From Syncephalis plumigaleata (lineage: Eukaryota > Zoopagomycota > Zoopagomycetes > Zoopagales > Piptocephalidaceae), in NCBI GenBank assembly GCA_025201365.1, contig JAIXMF010000001.1, forward strand, positions 2,604,001-2,668,000: a DNA stretch of 64,000 nt, read 5' to 3'. Positions 46,630 through 62,365 of the stretch are shown here, piece by piece (position 1 is the first letter of the stretch; every line of letters starts with the position of its first letter). The notes under the pieces are model-generated. The model was given only the letters and a program-made list of their open reading frames with translations. It had not been told where the DNA came from and did not search any database. The translations under genes and the position numbers were made by a program.

Positions 46630-48177
46630 TTATTTAGATTCAACAAGACTATCTGAATGATTCATAGTAATGTTATTGGTATTCCTTATTAACAGAACGT
46701 TTTTACGATCTTTCATTTGTAGCCAATTGACGTAGATTGCGTAAAAGTGCAATTTCTTTGATGCTAGAAATGCTTTTTGTCGGAATTTACTATTAACACT
46801 CTGACTAGTATCATTTGATTTATGTGATACAGTATCTAGAATACGATACATATCACCGAGTGCTGCTTGTATTGCCTCATAGGATTTGGATAATAGTGAA
46901 TGTAAATCATCCATAATGATTGTTAATGCATCTTCTGTTTGTCTATATGTGCTAGACTATTTCAACTATTAGTACATAGTATAGTTATGATAAATATGAT
47001 CTTGTACATACCATTGTTAATGCATGACGTGCATAATTGATAGCCTCGTTGATACAAGTAAATGTGGTGTTTTGTTTAGTGGTCAATAGGGTATGATATC
47101 CATTAGAATGGATGCAGATTCAATGATATCCTCATTGAGATCACCATTCAAATATCGATTTAGAAATACATACCATATCTAATAATTAGATAACGAGTAA
47201 TGTAGATGGTCAATATCATTAATACTCATAGATTATAATAATACTTACATGTAGCAATAACATTAAAGAGTAGTGTATCATCTGGAATACACTTGCATAC
47301 CATCTCTAATGCAGGTAGATTCTGTAATGGACATGGCCAATCTACTGCTCTCTTATTCTCGTCATTATAGTTTCATGATCTTCATCTTCAATGATAATCC
47401 GTTGTCTTTTCTGTGTATTCCACCATGGATGATAGATGTCGAGTTGCTTTAATAACACACTCCTTTCTTCCGAATCATTATGAATGATACGTTCAAAGTC
47501 ATGTCGTTCCTTGTCTGTCAAACAATTCCAAATGGTATCAAATGAAGCCGTGTCTAATCGTGTAATGATAAGCTACACATACATATAGATATATAGATAA
47601 TAGATACTATTACTTATAGGATAACTAACCTAAATTCATATCTGCTAAACGAGTAGCTAGATCAGCAATACTACTAGCATCATGATCTTCGTCATTGCTA
47701 TTTAAATAGTAATAAGATAAGTATAATTATATAACTAGACTGTACCACTTACTCGTTTCATTGTCGTTATAATCATCATCTACTGCATCCTGTTCTATCT
47801 TTTGTAGAAAAGAAAGCATTCGATCACGTTCATGTTGACTAGAATGTGTATTCTTCAGTTCTGTAACTAGTTGTTCCTTGTAGAAACCTTCTGAACAGGC
47901 ATTATGTTCCTATAGATAGTTGTTAAGTCTATTGCTAGTAATGTTGCTCATTTATGTCTTTTAACTTACATCACCACGATAACAAGTGAGTGAGCAATAG
48001 TGTAGATTGCAACGTGGACACGTATATCTAGCCGTTTGTATTTGACAACTATTATTGACTAGGTCAGTATCATATACAACTAGTATATATACATATACAT
48101 ATATACATATGTATAAGCAATATAACCTACATTCCACACGATTTGTCCTGATCTTGTGTTGTATCCTCAATAATCAT
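46630..48177 (-). CDS. ZNHIT2-like HIT zinc-finger protein (several apparent frame changes)
   Basis: The first exons encode MIIEDTTQDQDKSCGI, intron, CQIQTARYTCPRCNLHYC, SLTCYRGD, intron, HNACSEGFYKEQLVTELK. This is an HIT zinc finger with the Cys/His ligands intact, of the ZNHIT2 branch (FYKEQ after the finger). ZNHIT2 assists R2TP/PAQosome assembly of RNPs and polymerases. Later parts continue with DTASFDTIWNCLTDKERHDF, IYHPWW and WPCPLQNLPALEMV, ending LLSKSYEAIQAALGDMY. Frame continuity fails about three times, near 47372, 47190 and 47105; two fit contraction of AAA and GGG runs. It is either a decaying gene or a stretch of poor base calls. Confidence 0.75.
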
Positions 48178-49863
48178 GTTGTATTAAGAAAAGAAAAGAA
48201 AAACTAAACAAACAATTTCAGTAATTCATTATTATAGAATAACATTTGCTTAATACATTTTATACAATATAATCAATTATTCATATTATTAATATCTTTT
48301 ATTATTTATTATTATACTTGAACATGCACTAATAGTCATCATAGCCCACCTTGTAATCTATATGAATAAAGTATCATAATTAGTACATATATCTATCTAG
48401 TTATTCAACTATTATTGCGTATATATGTATACACAATCAATGATGGCTCAGTAATAAGTAGTAACTTCAGAGTACAAAAGTACATCAGGTCTAACATGTC
48501 TGAAATTGTATAGTTTCATCCTAACCATCCTCCTATTCCTCTATCCTTTATCCTTTCTCTTTAACATCAAACGACTACTTACCATATATTGGATAGAAAT
48601 GTATAAAGCCAACACGATCACACTAGACTTGATTTATCCAATGACTAGTCTATCCTATATAATTAATATCGTTAGCTTATGTTACTAATAAATGAACAAA
48701 TAGATGATCAAGTGATTCAGCAAATGTAAATATCCTCATACACATAATGTGTAGGAAGTCTAACATGTCAAAAGATATACATATCATCATTATCACCACA
48801 CATCAATATACTGTAATTACATTGCTGTAATACTCACTTTATTACAAATAAAGATAAATGAATGAATGAATGAATAAGCAAACAAGTAGTAGTAATCGGA
48901 TAATCTAAAGTACATTCTATCGTTAGTAATGATGATCATAAACATGTACATATATATGCATGTATACATATATGTATGAATATGAATAGATATAGACACG
49001 CAAAGATAAGAAGGTATGTCCCCTCTTTGGGTAATGCTGTTCAGATTATAATCCCCCAGGGATTTGGCTATATGCCTAACCAGACAGCGACCGTGAAAAG
49101 AGGAGTTATTTTATTATAGGCCTCGCTTTGACCTGCTCAGTCCACGCGCAACGTATACAATAATATATGAGTATACGCCGCAAAAAACTGACAGGCTTCG
49201 ATCGGGCCAGCGGATATGCTTATGCTTCTCTTGCATAACACTAAGGCTATGCTAGAGAAGAATAGAGCAGCACGCGTCTATTTATCTATTCATATTCATA
49301 TATATATATATCTACATACATCCATTCATTATTACTTACCATACAGACATATATACATGTATATAAGCATACATATATGTACTAGTATTGATACTGAACG
49401 TACGCGTCTAATAGAACTACAAGTGATAATCAAGAAGAAACAAAAAAGAAGAAAAAGGATAAGCCACAGATAGTTATAAAAATTTTCAACTCAATGTTAA
49501 TTACAACTATTTATTAGATGAAATGCAGGGGATGGTCCCTTCCCCTCTTTTAATAGTAAAGTGTACAATTTCTTCCCTATCTTATTAGTAATTACTATGA
49601 TGTCAACTAGATCGTATAAGCACACACGTATGATTGATATCGTGTGTGTGTGTGTGTGTTGACGTTGAATTCACTTATGCTCCGCAGTAATAGTAGCTGT
49701 AATTGTTAACACGATAACCTCGTTGGCTTAGCGTTCTCTCTTTCCTATCTCGTCTTCAAACCTGCTCTAGTCATTATTGCTCTATTACTACTACACCTAC
49801 AACTACTATTTGTTTAAGCGTGCGTTACAAGGTTCTACCACTACATACTCGTTAACGTTTGTC
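48178..49863. other. Intergenic region with candidate structured RNA
   Basis: Mostly AT-rich with TATACATA-type repeats (48075-48115, 48940-48985, 49290-49385) and a TG run (49642-49660). A GC-richer island at about 49015-49215 stands out and is described separately. A 60-codon frame at 48506 looks like chance. Confidence 0.5.
49022..49195. ncRNA. Candidate two-hairpin structured RNA, class unknown
   Basis: A GC-rich island folds by eye into two arms. Arm 1: CCTCTTT (49022-49028) pairs AAAGAGG (49097-49103). Inside, GCTGT (49036-49040) pairs ACAGC (49084-49088). Inside that are AATCC/GGATT (49050-49054/49060-49064) and GGC/GCC (49066-49068/49074-49076). Arm 2: CCTG and TCAGT (49132-49141) pair ACTGA and CAGG (49187-49195), with an inner perfect CGTATAC/GTATACG stem (49152-49158/49171-49177). 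The hinge is ATTTTATT-rich. It does not match U1, U2, U4, U6 or SRP by motifs I know. Strand unknown. Confidence 0.4.
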
Positions 49864-52157
<2,294 letters not shown>

Positions 52158-52368
52158 TTCATGAAATAAAAACGATATACGCGTTTATTAAACCCTTTTG
52201 TCATACACGATATACAAACAACAATCATTATTATTGTGTGTGTATATTGTAATCATCCTATTAATTTGCATAGTTCATTCAAGGTGCCTAAATAGATATA
52301 CATCATACATATCATAGTTAATAAGTTTATCCATCTATTAGTATACAATCTATTGATGTAGGAATTAC

Positions 52369-54156
52369 TTACTGCTGGTACGGATGACTTTTCCTCATCT
52401 TTATCTTATTATCATTCAATGATTGTGAATCCGTGATTGTTGTTGTTGTAGTTGCTTCTGTTGGATTTGTCGTCACTTTCGATAATTGTTCTGTCACTTT
52501 AGTAACTGTCATTTCGCCTTCCTCGTTTACTACTACTTCTTCAACATACTGATCTGTGCAGCTACCACGTCACCCTCACTCGTCTCGGGTTCTTCTTTCT
52601 CACCTTCTACGGTGCAGCACCAGTAATTTCTTGAGCTAATTTCGCTTCATATTGCTCTTTATCAAGTAGTCTCGACCAATCGCAACTACCATCCTCGCTT
52701 AGTACGTTTAAGCGATGATAAAGCGTACGAGATCGAATATATGGGTCCAATTTAAAGTAGGCGGTGTTCATTTCCGCAGCTATTGGGTCACGAGCCTTGA
52801 ATGCATCCGTTGCCTTGTCGCTCTTATTGTTAGCCTCGTTCACCCATTGACGTGTCGCTTCGAGGAATCGATCACTAATCGAGGAGAACTCGTTTTGTCG
52901 TTTATCGCGTCCTTCCGTGTCCAACAAGCGTAGATCATCTTCCGTTCGTGGTGGTGGATAGTAGTACTCGTAGTCGTCAGTGCCGCTAAGACGTGGTGGT
53001 AGATTCTCGGCCGGGATAAACTCTTGCAATTCGGTCAATTTACCGGGACAATGGAACTTCGCGGCCACCACTGGATCAAGCCATGGATTAATGATGTTCC
53101 AAATCCACGGAAGAAGAATGGTGCATTTGCTACCATGTAGATACCGAGTGATTCCGGGTAATAAGCCTGGAAGCATTGAATAATAAATTTAACAAACTTG
53201 TAATCCATATTGGTCATAGTGAAATCGGCCAAATCGAATATGATATCGGCAGTTTCTACAGGTGCATGAATCATCAAACGGGTCGTTTCCATTACCCAAA
53301 TGGTGAAACGACGAATATCAAGGAATGGTTGCATTCCTTATTATGATAGCGTACATTAATATAACTAATAATGAAATAATAGTAAGATGATTACAGATTA
53401 GTTTCACATCTATTGTTGTTGTTGTTGTTGTTGTTAAACAGAAATAACAGCTGTTCACTTACCATACAGGTCGATTCTGATGATCAGTAGCATGGATGTA
53501 CGATTGACCAGTTGCAATGGACGTGTATTCAATTTGAATTCACCCTCTCGAATAATACCGGCAACATCCTCGCGTATACGCCATTGTAGAGTATTTACAG
53601 CGGCATTAAGTGCTTTCACCACCTCCCATTTACGTGCTCGCAAGAAACGTAATAACAAACTATCGGGATGATCGTGCATGATAAGATTCCAGAATTCTTT
53701 ACGCATCTCCTCTAGGTCACCGGTCGTTTCGAACTGCAAACGACATCTTCATCGTCACCTGTCGTGTCCATCACCTTATTACGAGCTGCTGCGGCAATAT
53801 TAGTAATACCATTGGTGAAACCACCCCAAAGGCGGTGCCTTTCTTCTTGGATGCATTGGCATCTTCAGCTGGTGTTGTAGTATCTGCAGTTGCTGCTGTA
53901 TCAGCATTAGTTTCCCCATCATTGTCGTATTGTCATCGCGTTTCAATAGAATATCCGTGAATGCACTTTCATAGCCTAGTGTTTTAATCCGCTCTTGATC
54001 ATCGTAGAGAAACGCCAATAGTCCATCCCACATTTGACATAGGCATTCCTGTTGCGCTGTGGTAAGTGCACCTAAATGTCCAAAAGGCTTGCCATCTTCA
54101 GTGGTGGTTCCCATCACGGAAGCGGCTTCTTTCTCAACCGCACTAGTTGCCGACAT
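52369..54156 (-). CDS. SEC14-like CRAL-TRIO lipid-transfer protein (several apparent frame changes)
   Basis: The N-terminus MSATSAVEKEAASVMG leads to a helical region, a disordered Thr/Ala/Lys stretch, then the CRAL-TRIO N domain (MRKEFWNLIMHDHPDSLLLR, FLRARKWEVVKALNAA). The lipid-binding domain follows: QPFLDIRRFTIWVMETTR, IIFDLADFTMTNMD, QAYYPESLG, YMVANAPFFFRG, WNIINPWLDPVVAAK. A PPR-rich, acidic tail continues to about 52369. Such proteins exchange phosphatidylinositol and other lipids between membranes. The frame changes at least four times (near 53940, 53820, 53745 and 53105), each fitting loss of one base from a run (AAA, GGGGG, TTTT, AA). The tail shows more. The 3' end is approximate. 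It is convergent with LPD1. Confidence 0.8.
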
Positions 54157-55200
54157 GATAACAAAGCAACACAATCAGTAATGATAACAATAGTGGTGGT
54201 AATTGAGGTTTTGCTTGCTTGCTTGCTAGTTAGTTAGCTAATAGGAAAAGAAAACAACTAGATAGTATCAATTACAAAGCATAAAGTGTTAGTGTCAATT
54301 ATAAAACACAGCGGTTTAACCTGTACTCATAGAATATCTACTATGTTATGCTATGCTCGCTGCATATATTAAGCGTATATAGTCCGCTTTCTCTTTCTTT
54401 CTCTATTCTGTTCAAAACATAACATGGTCTCACATATTAAACCATATATATACACACGCACGGACACTCAATCATAAAACAATAGCTATAATACAATGTG
54501 AAACCTTCTCAATAGACAAGTCAATGTCAGATGAGTGTAGTATCACCGCTTCTTTATGAATAAAGTGGTTATATGATAGCATACATACATATATGCATAT
54601 CCTTTATCCTCTATACTATAACAATACTTACTTTGATAATAACAGTAGTAACAACAATAACAAGAGTGAGTAAGCAGTTATTCGAAGACAAGTAGGAAAT
54701 GTTAAGAGAGAGGAAGAAGAAGGAATGACGATGACAGTTTCAGTTCGTCAGGTGTGCATATATAAATGTGTGTGTGTGTGGATGTGGATGTGTGTGATGG
54801 TCGCGTGTACATCACAAGCTCATTCTTATAGAGAGCATCTATTTTTACTAATGACTGACATCATCACTTGATGTTCATAGTAAGATACTCTACACTCTCA
54901 CAGATAGGATCATAGCAATTCTCCGTTTCCACCAATAAGCATTCATACACTACTACTAGTAATAAAGTGGCACTAATACTATACAAAATAAATGCAGTTC
55001 ATTCTAATGCCCGCAAGATATACTACTAATAAAATGGAAAACAACAAAATAATGATAATGATAATGATAAAGAGGAGAAAGTATCTAGAAATAAAAACAG
55101 TAGAATAGAATAGGATCAGAGGAATGGGATTGATATCATAGTAGCAATGTCTATATAGAATGCGCTACTTGTATCTAGATGATGATCGTAGCGTAGATTA
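54157..55200. other. Intergenic, AT-rich with simple repeats
   Basis: Upstream of the SEC14-like gene and downstream of the MGA2-like gene. It has GCTTGCTTG repeats (54213-54228), a TG run (54765-54780) and ATAATG repeats (55048-55068). No gene recognised. Confidence 0.5.
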
Positions 55201-58200
55201 TTATGCACCAACTTGTTGTCGTACAATATGCCATACACGCTCTTGTAGCACCTCATCTGTAGCAATGAATCGGAATAGAGCTAGAGCAATCATGGCAAGC
55301 ATCATTGGCACCCAGAATAGGAAGATGATTCTATCACGTCTACGACGACGACGACGTTCTAGTGTTGCATTACGTGGTGTTACCACAACAATAGGCACGG
55401 CCTGTTCCTCGCACGTAATTGTACGACTCATTGTCTCGCCTGTCGTTATTTTACTATTTAACAGCATGTGTTTAGATGCTGATGAGGATTCATTATTATT
55501 ATTCGTAGTAGTAGTAGTAGTGCTCATGATAGGTGCGCCATGCTCCTCTAGTACTTGTAAATGATTAATCAACTCGTCAGATTCATAGGTTGTCTCTCCG
55601 GCTGATGGCATTACTTTGACCATATCTTTATTAATGGGATGTGGTGAGGTGGGATCCACTTGAGTACGCCAGTTTGTTAATAGACGCCATACATGGACAG
55701 TTGATGTGTATCGTGTTTCATTAGAATGATGATGCTGATGATCCATATTGGTTATTGTAGATTTCGTCGTTGTACTAGAATGCTTTACATCCGGCATATA
55801 ATGTGTCTTATTATTAGTGACACTTGTTTGTTTCTTGTTATCAAGTGAGGCAAAAGGCCACACCCATGATGTTATCCAATGAGACCATTCGTTATTTGCC
55901 AATATAGATGATGATGATGATGACTTGTCAGATTCACTAGTAGATTCCTTAACATCCAATTTAATATCAAGTGGATTGGTATAGGGTGGAGGTGGTGCGG
56001 ATAATGACTCGTTAGAATGATGTCCTTTCATTGTAGTATCAGGTTGTAAAGGTGCCGCGATATTCTCAGGTATGGTAAATGTAGATAAACTATCTGTATC
56101 CGTTGCATCATCTGTCTCTTCTGTCTCTTCTTCAATTGCATGCATACTTCTACTTGATAGTAGATCAACGACATTAGTATGTACTCGTTCGCGTGCTAGA
56201 TCTACCGGTAATTGATCCATATAATTGCTTAGATCGGCTGAAGCACCCGCTGCCAATAATTGTTCTACAATTGTCGTTTGACCAGTCCAGGCTGCAAAGT
56301 GTAATGCCGTAAAACCATAACTATCCTGTGCATTCAATGCAATGCCATACTCAATTAGGAACTCGCTCAATCGTGCTAGACCAAGTAGGACTGCCAAGTG
56401 TAGCATGGTATGTTGCGTGTTATTAGGTACCGATATATCGGCAGCATTGTCACCTTCTATGATATTGAGAACGTGTAGACTTTGCAGGAGCATTGCCTCA
56501 AGATCCAGCGGTGATCTTACGGTAGATGCTGTAGTAGATAGTAAAGCCAATGCATCTGCTGCTAATACAACATTACTTTGATTGATTGTATGTTGTTGTT
56601 GTTGTTGCTGTTGTTCATTAGAGGAGTTGCTATTGCCACCATTGTTGTTGTTGTTGTTGTTATTGTCACCAACAATACGCATAGCAATACGATGTGCCTC
56701 TTCTAATTGACCTGTCATGCGTAGACCAACTACTTGCAGTGCTAATTCCATAAGTGCACGATCTGTACCGCCAGTATACGTAAATAATGCTACACCCTCC
56801 ATACCTAATGACTCTTTGAGTGTTACGGTAACGGTCCAGGTACAGGTGAGGGTGGTAATAGACACACGAGTGTACTAGTAGACCAAAAGTGTGTCGGTAA
56901 AGCAGCGACACCGCCAAACATTAGAGTGACACCAGGATAGAAATGTGCACCTAATACAGTGATCTCTAGTCCGCCATGCATCGGGCCCTCACTTGGTACT
57001 ACTCGATCAATACGCGGTGGTAAATGATCAGATGGCGTGGAAGGCATCACCGGAATGGATGATAGGGCCACGGGAGATTGTGCAGTATTGGTGGGCAAGT
57101 TACATGTTAATGAAGATGCTGATGCTACTGATGCTGATACCATCATCATACTAGGATCAGATGGATGATGCACCGGTAGTGCAGGTGAATAGATAGGCGT
57201 CGATTGTTCATGTAGTTGTAGTTGGAGTATCGCTTGTGCTTGCATCATTTCTGGTGTTGTCGACAATGCAGTGGCACCATGACTTGGATATATCGCTGAA
57301 TTGAGAATATTATTGTTATTGTTGTGTTGCTCATTAGATGCTGATATTGATTCCGATGTAACAGCCATAGAATTCCATGTATTCGATAGTAATTCATTGT
57401 TATTTGCGTTAAATGAATTGATTCCTACATTGGCTACGTTAGCGGTGTTGGCGGTAGATGCTGTCGTTGTCGTTGTCGTATCAAATGTTGATGCAGTGGG
57501 CGAGGTTAAATCCATAGTATCATAAAGTGATACTGGCCATGTCATGGATGCAGGTGTGATATCCGTAAGTGGTGATGTCAACATCTCACTCAATGTTTGA
57601 ACAGGTGGTGAGTGTGATGCAATGTAATAGTCGTCGGTACACCACTACTGGTAACTGTTGACATCGTATTACTAGTTTGTGCAGTGGATAATGATGATAT
57701 ATATCAATATTCTCATTATTGCTATTACTATTAGTATCATTCTTATTACGACGAGTGGATTCAGTCGATTCACGTTGTGCATTCCTTCAATCTTGGCTAT
57801 ATTGTACTCGCTTTGAGATTGACGTCGTTTGGATTCCCCTCCTTTCTTGCTCGCCTTATGATCATCGGTGATCATAATGGGAGGTGACGTGCCAACAGCG
57901 ATAGGTCGACCTTGATCATCTCTAACTGTAAATATATACTATAATGGTAATAAATGTAAGATAAATATATGTAATCAATCATCTCCTTACCAGAATCCTT
58001 TCTTTTCCGTATGATGACGACAATAACAAGTGATTCGTGTGGGTAGAATAGTGCCACCACTAGTGAAATCGAGTTCTTGATTGCAATTAAATAGAACAAT
58101 CTTGCTACGTTCTCGTTCCAGCACCTAGTTATCATTATGATTACTAGTATTAATATGCGAGTAAATACTAACAGAAATAGTACATACCTTTTCATCTTTT

Positions 58201-59600
58201 AAGTCAAGGAAATCAGTTTGCCCGTTCTCTCCAATTCCTCACGAATATGTCGATTCTCTTTTTTCCTTAATGTACGCTTACGCTATAATAACATCATTGT
58301 TAGTAACTGTTTAATCATTCGTATTCGTTATATTGTGTACTTACTTCCGATGTACACAGCCTACACATGTGATTACACGTCGTGTCATATCACTCGAGCA
58401 AACGACTGCCACTTCAAGGTTTAGAACATCCGAGTCGGTAGGGTCACGACCTTCAGAACCTATACAGAATACACATTATATATGAATATCACTATTGTCT
58501 ATACATGCTTATTACTACACATACCAGGTTTCGAGTTACGACGTTTCAAACAATCTCGCGCCACCATATGTTCAGGTAAACGAAGACGTGTCCATCGGGT
58601 AACCTTGTCGCCCTCGTGTGTCACTAGCTGTAAGCATAGCTTGACTTGAGTTTCAACACGAGATTTGGCTCCCGTCTGTGGTATACCCAATACTCGAATT
58701 TGCATACTACAATAATTAACTATAAGGTTAGACATTCATGATCTTTTTTTACTTATTGCTCATACTATATATATATATATACTTACCCCTTTTCTAGTAA
58801 TGCTTCAGTGGTGATGGGTGTGCTCGGTGTGGCCAATTCCGAATTGGGTGATGATTGCGAGTCAACCGAATTAGTTTGTTGCGTTTGATCTGTCGATTCA
58901 CTAAGGCATTGTAAGTATCTAAATATAAGTATATAAAAGGAGAGGAGTACTTACGACTTGTTATTGCGATATCCGGTAAATGTCAAACATTTACGTGCTA
59001 ATGCCGGAATAGCCTGAGGATAAGGTGAGATATTTAATAACTAAATGTATGTCATATTAGTATATTGCTGTATTGACTCACATGTATAACTACTTACATT
59101 AAATTCTCCAAGAAAAGGTGGATAGCATGCATTGGCATTGTTGGCATCTAGTGCCATACCAGATGATAATGCTAAAGACCCTGATGAGGCGGCATACGAT
59201 GCATTAGTCAAGGCTGCGGACATGGCCAACGATAACTCGCTCCTCGACGATGTCTGGTGTAGAAGGGCGTTAAGACTAGCGAGCGTATCTGACATGGAGT
59301 GCTCCTCTTTCACGACAATATTCTCATCGTCCTCGGCACTCGTATCGGTCCATTCACTCGGTGACTCGGCCTTCTTGAACATGCTAGCTCGCTCTGTAGT
59401 CGGTGTGGTGACATCGACTAGTCCTGATAAGCTAGCCAAGTTGCCGCATCAAATACAGGAAGATGCTGTTCATTCTGAGTAGTTGTCTCATTCGACTGAC
59501 TATTCTGCTTGACATTGAGTGATGCATAGCCAAAGAGCGGTTCAGGCTCTGCTAAGTGCTGAGTCGGTGACTCACTAAAATCCATAGCGTCGACCTCCAT
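55201..59600 (-). CDS. MGA2: MGA2/SPT23-like membrane-tethered transcription factor (several apparent frame changes)
   Basis: The N-terminus MEVDAMDFSESPTQHL and an acidic Ser/Thr region lead to the conserved N-terminal block (IPALARKCLTFTGYRNNK, QIRVLGIPQTGAKSRVETQV, KVTRWTRLRLPEHMVARD, TILPTRITCYCRHH). An IPT/TIG domain follows (PRIDRVVPSEGPMHGGLEIT, FGGVAALPTHFWSTSTLVC), then ankyrin repeats (TMLHLAVLLGLARLSEFLIE, YGFTALHFAAWTGQTTIVEQ), a long Ser/Asn/Thr-rich region and a C-terminal membrane span (IIFLFWVPMMLAMIALALF). This order is that of yeast MGA2/SPT23, ER-anchored activators freed by Rsp5 and the proteasome when membrane lipids are too saturated; they drive OLE1. The frame changes near 59445, 58220, 57790-57600 and 56833, mostly fitting homopolymer contraction. 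Confidence 0.88.
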
Positions 59601-60968
59601 GCCAAGAATAACAGCGGTAACAACAACAACAACAGCAAATAATCAGTGTCGCTATTGTTGCACGTCCACCTATATCAATATATATATATGGCACGAGTAG
59701 AAATGTAGCAGTGTGTATAATAGCAAATAGATTGATCAGTAAACAATCAGCGCAGAAAAAAGGAAATGGTTAAAACGCATATATAATATATATAATCGGA
59801 GAAATAAAAGTATATGTGAAAGTGAAAGTGAGAGAGAAAGTAGAGAAAGTAAGGTGAGAGTAATTGTGTATGGCAGCGTATTAACATCTGGCATCATTAT
59901 TATTATTATTTGTCTCTACATCCTAGCTATTATTCCCACTGTCTGAAAATAACCGGTATGTCACTGGCATCCCTTCCATTCATAGCGTAGATTGCTGCCA
60001 ACCTCACTGGTAGAGACTAGCAGATACTGCTACATGGATACATCATCAATAGATATGGGCTATTCTTAGCCATATCCTAGATTATTACTTACTTACTTGC
60101 TTACTTGCTAGCAATGTGTATATATTGTGGATATCAATGCAGTGCTTTATCGAATAATAATAAACGATTAATGTGCCATATACAATAATGCAATGACTGT
60201 TTATCCTCCTTCCCCTGTATCTGTCGATACTGAAACCGGACTATAACCAATAGAGATGGCAATAAAATAATGGAAATTCAATTGAAAAATAATAAAGAGT
60301 GAACAATACTTGTAGATTGAAGTGTACTTTTGTTTTGCTTATCATCTACACTGCTATAAGAAATACGCAGCGACCTATAAGGAAAGGCCTTGACATTGGT
60401 AAATATGGCTGCTCAACGAATGCTATGGTCTAATGTGGTTGCCGCGATAAGCGATTATCACAATGGTGATCAATGTCACTTGATAATGGGCTATAACGTG
60501 GCTAGAATAGCAATAGACTCCATCTATACACGTATAATGGTAATCGTGTGCATTGATGTATGGCGTGATAATCAATGTCGCCGCACAAGTCACTGTTGGA
60601 CATCGGTTGGGGCAAAACCAGGATTAGGCAATTAGACAACGGATAAATACAATAACAGTAGCTACTAGTAGCGAAACACAGCTATTGCTATATTACACAG
60701 TAAACAAGAAAGGTTGCGATGCTTAAGCTATTCGTAACAATAGTTTACTAACTAATAGAACATTGATAATAACGCGTAAATATACTTTAACAAATGGATT
60801 GGATTACATACTGGAATGATTGGGATTCATTCATATCCAAAAGCATTTGCTTCAACATGCAACACATACGTAAAAAGGTTTATCTTCTCTCTTTCTCCTC
60901 TTTTTTATACGTACGCTCGTCCACATACATACATACATACATACGTACATACGTACACGTACAGCAAT
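59601..60968. other. Intergenic, AT-rich
   Basis: Shared upstream region of the MGA2-like gene and KGD4 (divergent). It has ACA, TA and CATA tracts (59615-59640, 59665-59685, 60925-60950). An 81-codon plus-strand frame at 60390-60635 has no recognisable similarity and is probably chance. Confidence 0.45.
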
Positions 60969-61384
60969 ATGCGTCCGACATTACGTGTTGCGGCCATTAT
61001 CACACCTAAACCTCATGTGCCGTTGATTCATTTTTTGGGTAAACGTTCGCTACTTGGTAAGTAACTTTACTATCCACTATATTCATCTCGTGATGAATCA
61101 CTTATACAACTATTAACACGATGTTATGTAGCGACACAGCAGCCAAAGACCGATATGGGACAGGGAGGCGAGAAGAAAGCGCATAACGTGATTTCTTACA
61201 CGATCTCTGCCGACGAATTACCGCAGCATTCCAGTTTAAAAACATTTCACTTGAAGAAATGGAAGCGGTAGAGGTAGGTTGACAAAGGAAACAGCGTTAT
61301 AGCAATTGTATCATAGGGACATCCGGTCAATTAACACTTGTTCATCATGCTTAGACAGGAGGTGCCGCTCATATCTCCGCATAG
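60969..61384 (+). CDS. KGD4: KGD4 (MRPS36-like), 2-oxoglutarate dehydrogenase E3-recruiting subunit
   Basis: Three exons: 60969-61056, 61132-61273 and 61355-61384, about 86 residues. The N-terminus (KPHVPLIHFLGKRS) matches the KGD4/MRPS36 motif, and the C-terminal ELP...AFQFKNISLEEMEAVE, intron, TGGAAHIS matches the conserved ELPxRF...EEExEAIxxGGA end. The exons total 260 bases, one short of a whole number of codons. The frame changes within CCGCAGC near 61220, and the C-terminal motif is only read in the second frame. KGD4 tethers E3 (LPD1) to the E1-E2 core of the 2-oxoglutarate dehydrogenase complex. It was once annotated as a ribosomal protein. Confidence 0.75.
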
Positions 61385-61429
61385 TAGTCATACAATATTA
61401 TTATTACTTCTTTATTCATTAAATTTGAG

Positions 61430-62329
61430 TTATTCGCTATTCATCCATTTGTAGACAAGTTCGTAGATAAGAAATGTAACTGCATTCACCGGAAATGCTC
61501 GGATTAGCGTTACCGATAAACCTCGGGTAAATCCGCGTAGCCCTTCTTGTCGATATAATTGACGAGCACATTCGGTGGCTGATACGCTACGTCGCTCATC
61601 CAATGAATCCAATTGTGTTTGTACACGTGATTTTATGACATCTATTGTAGTTGTAGATTAGCTAGTTGTATTTATATTGCTATCATCATTATCATTGTAG
61701 TGATATCTTACCAAGTGGATAGATACTGGCCCATGTACAAATGCCTGCTATGCCACCACATAGCAGTAATTGTAATGCTACTGGATCTGTAATATGATTG
61801 TAAGGCGTATTCTCAATGCCTAGTTGACGTTTCATGCCTTCGTATGCCCTAGTTGTTGTTGTTAGTAGTTAGAAATGATCTGATGATAAAAGCAGTATGT
61901 TATGTATACTGTTATATACCAGAAATAGGCTCCATAACCTGGTGCATCTCGTAGGATAGTAATAGCACCACCACGATAAAATCCTATGCATATTTATATT
62001 ACAAGCTAGTACATTTACATCCATTATATATGTCGATTTACCTGATAATCCATATTTCTGAAATACTTGCTTGGCAACTTGCCATGAACTAACATGCTGA
62101 ACTAATCCTGGTGATGTCGATGTTCTTCTAAGAACTTGAGCCGACATTTGACAAGCTCGGTGGGTGTACTAGAAATGTAATTCCATTCATGTGATTAACA
62201 AGTAAATCTCGTGTATATTAATTGCCACATGCTTACCTTACTAGAAAGCATGCCATGCCTGCACCACATCCAGCAGCAAATACACCCATAGTGATAATGG
62301 TGCAGTAAACGATGTAGACTCTAGTGACA

Positions 62330-62365
<36 letters not shown>

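Noticed and set aside
60390-60635. 81-codon plus-strand frame before KGD4
   Set aside because: No similarity, no splice context and unlike neighbouring codon use.
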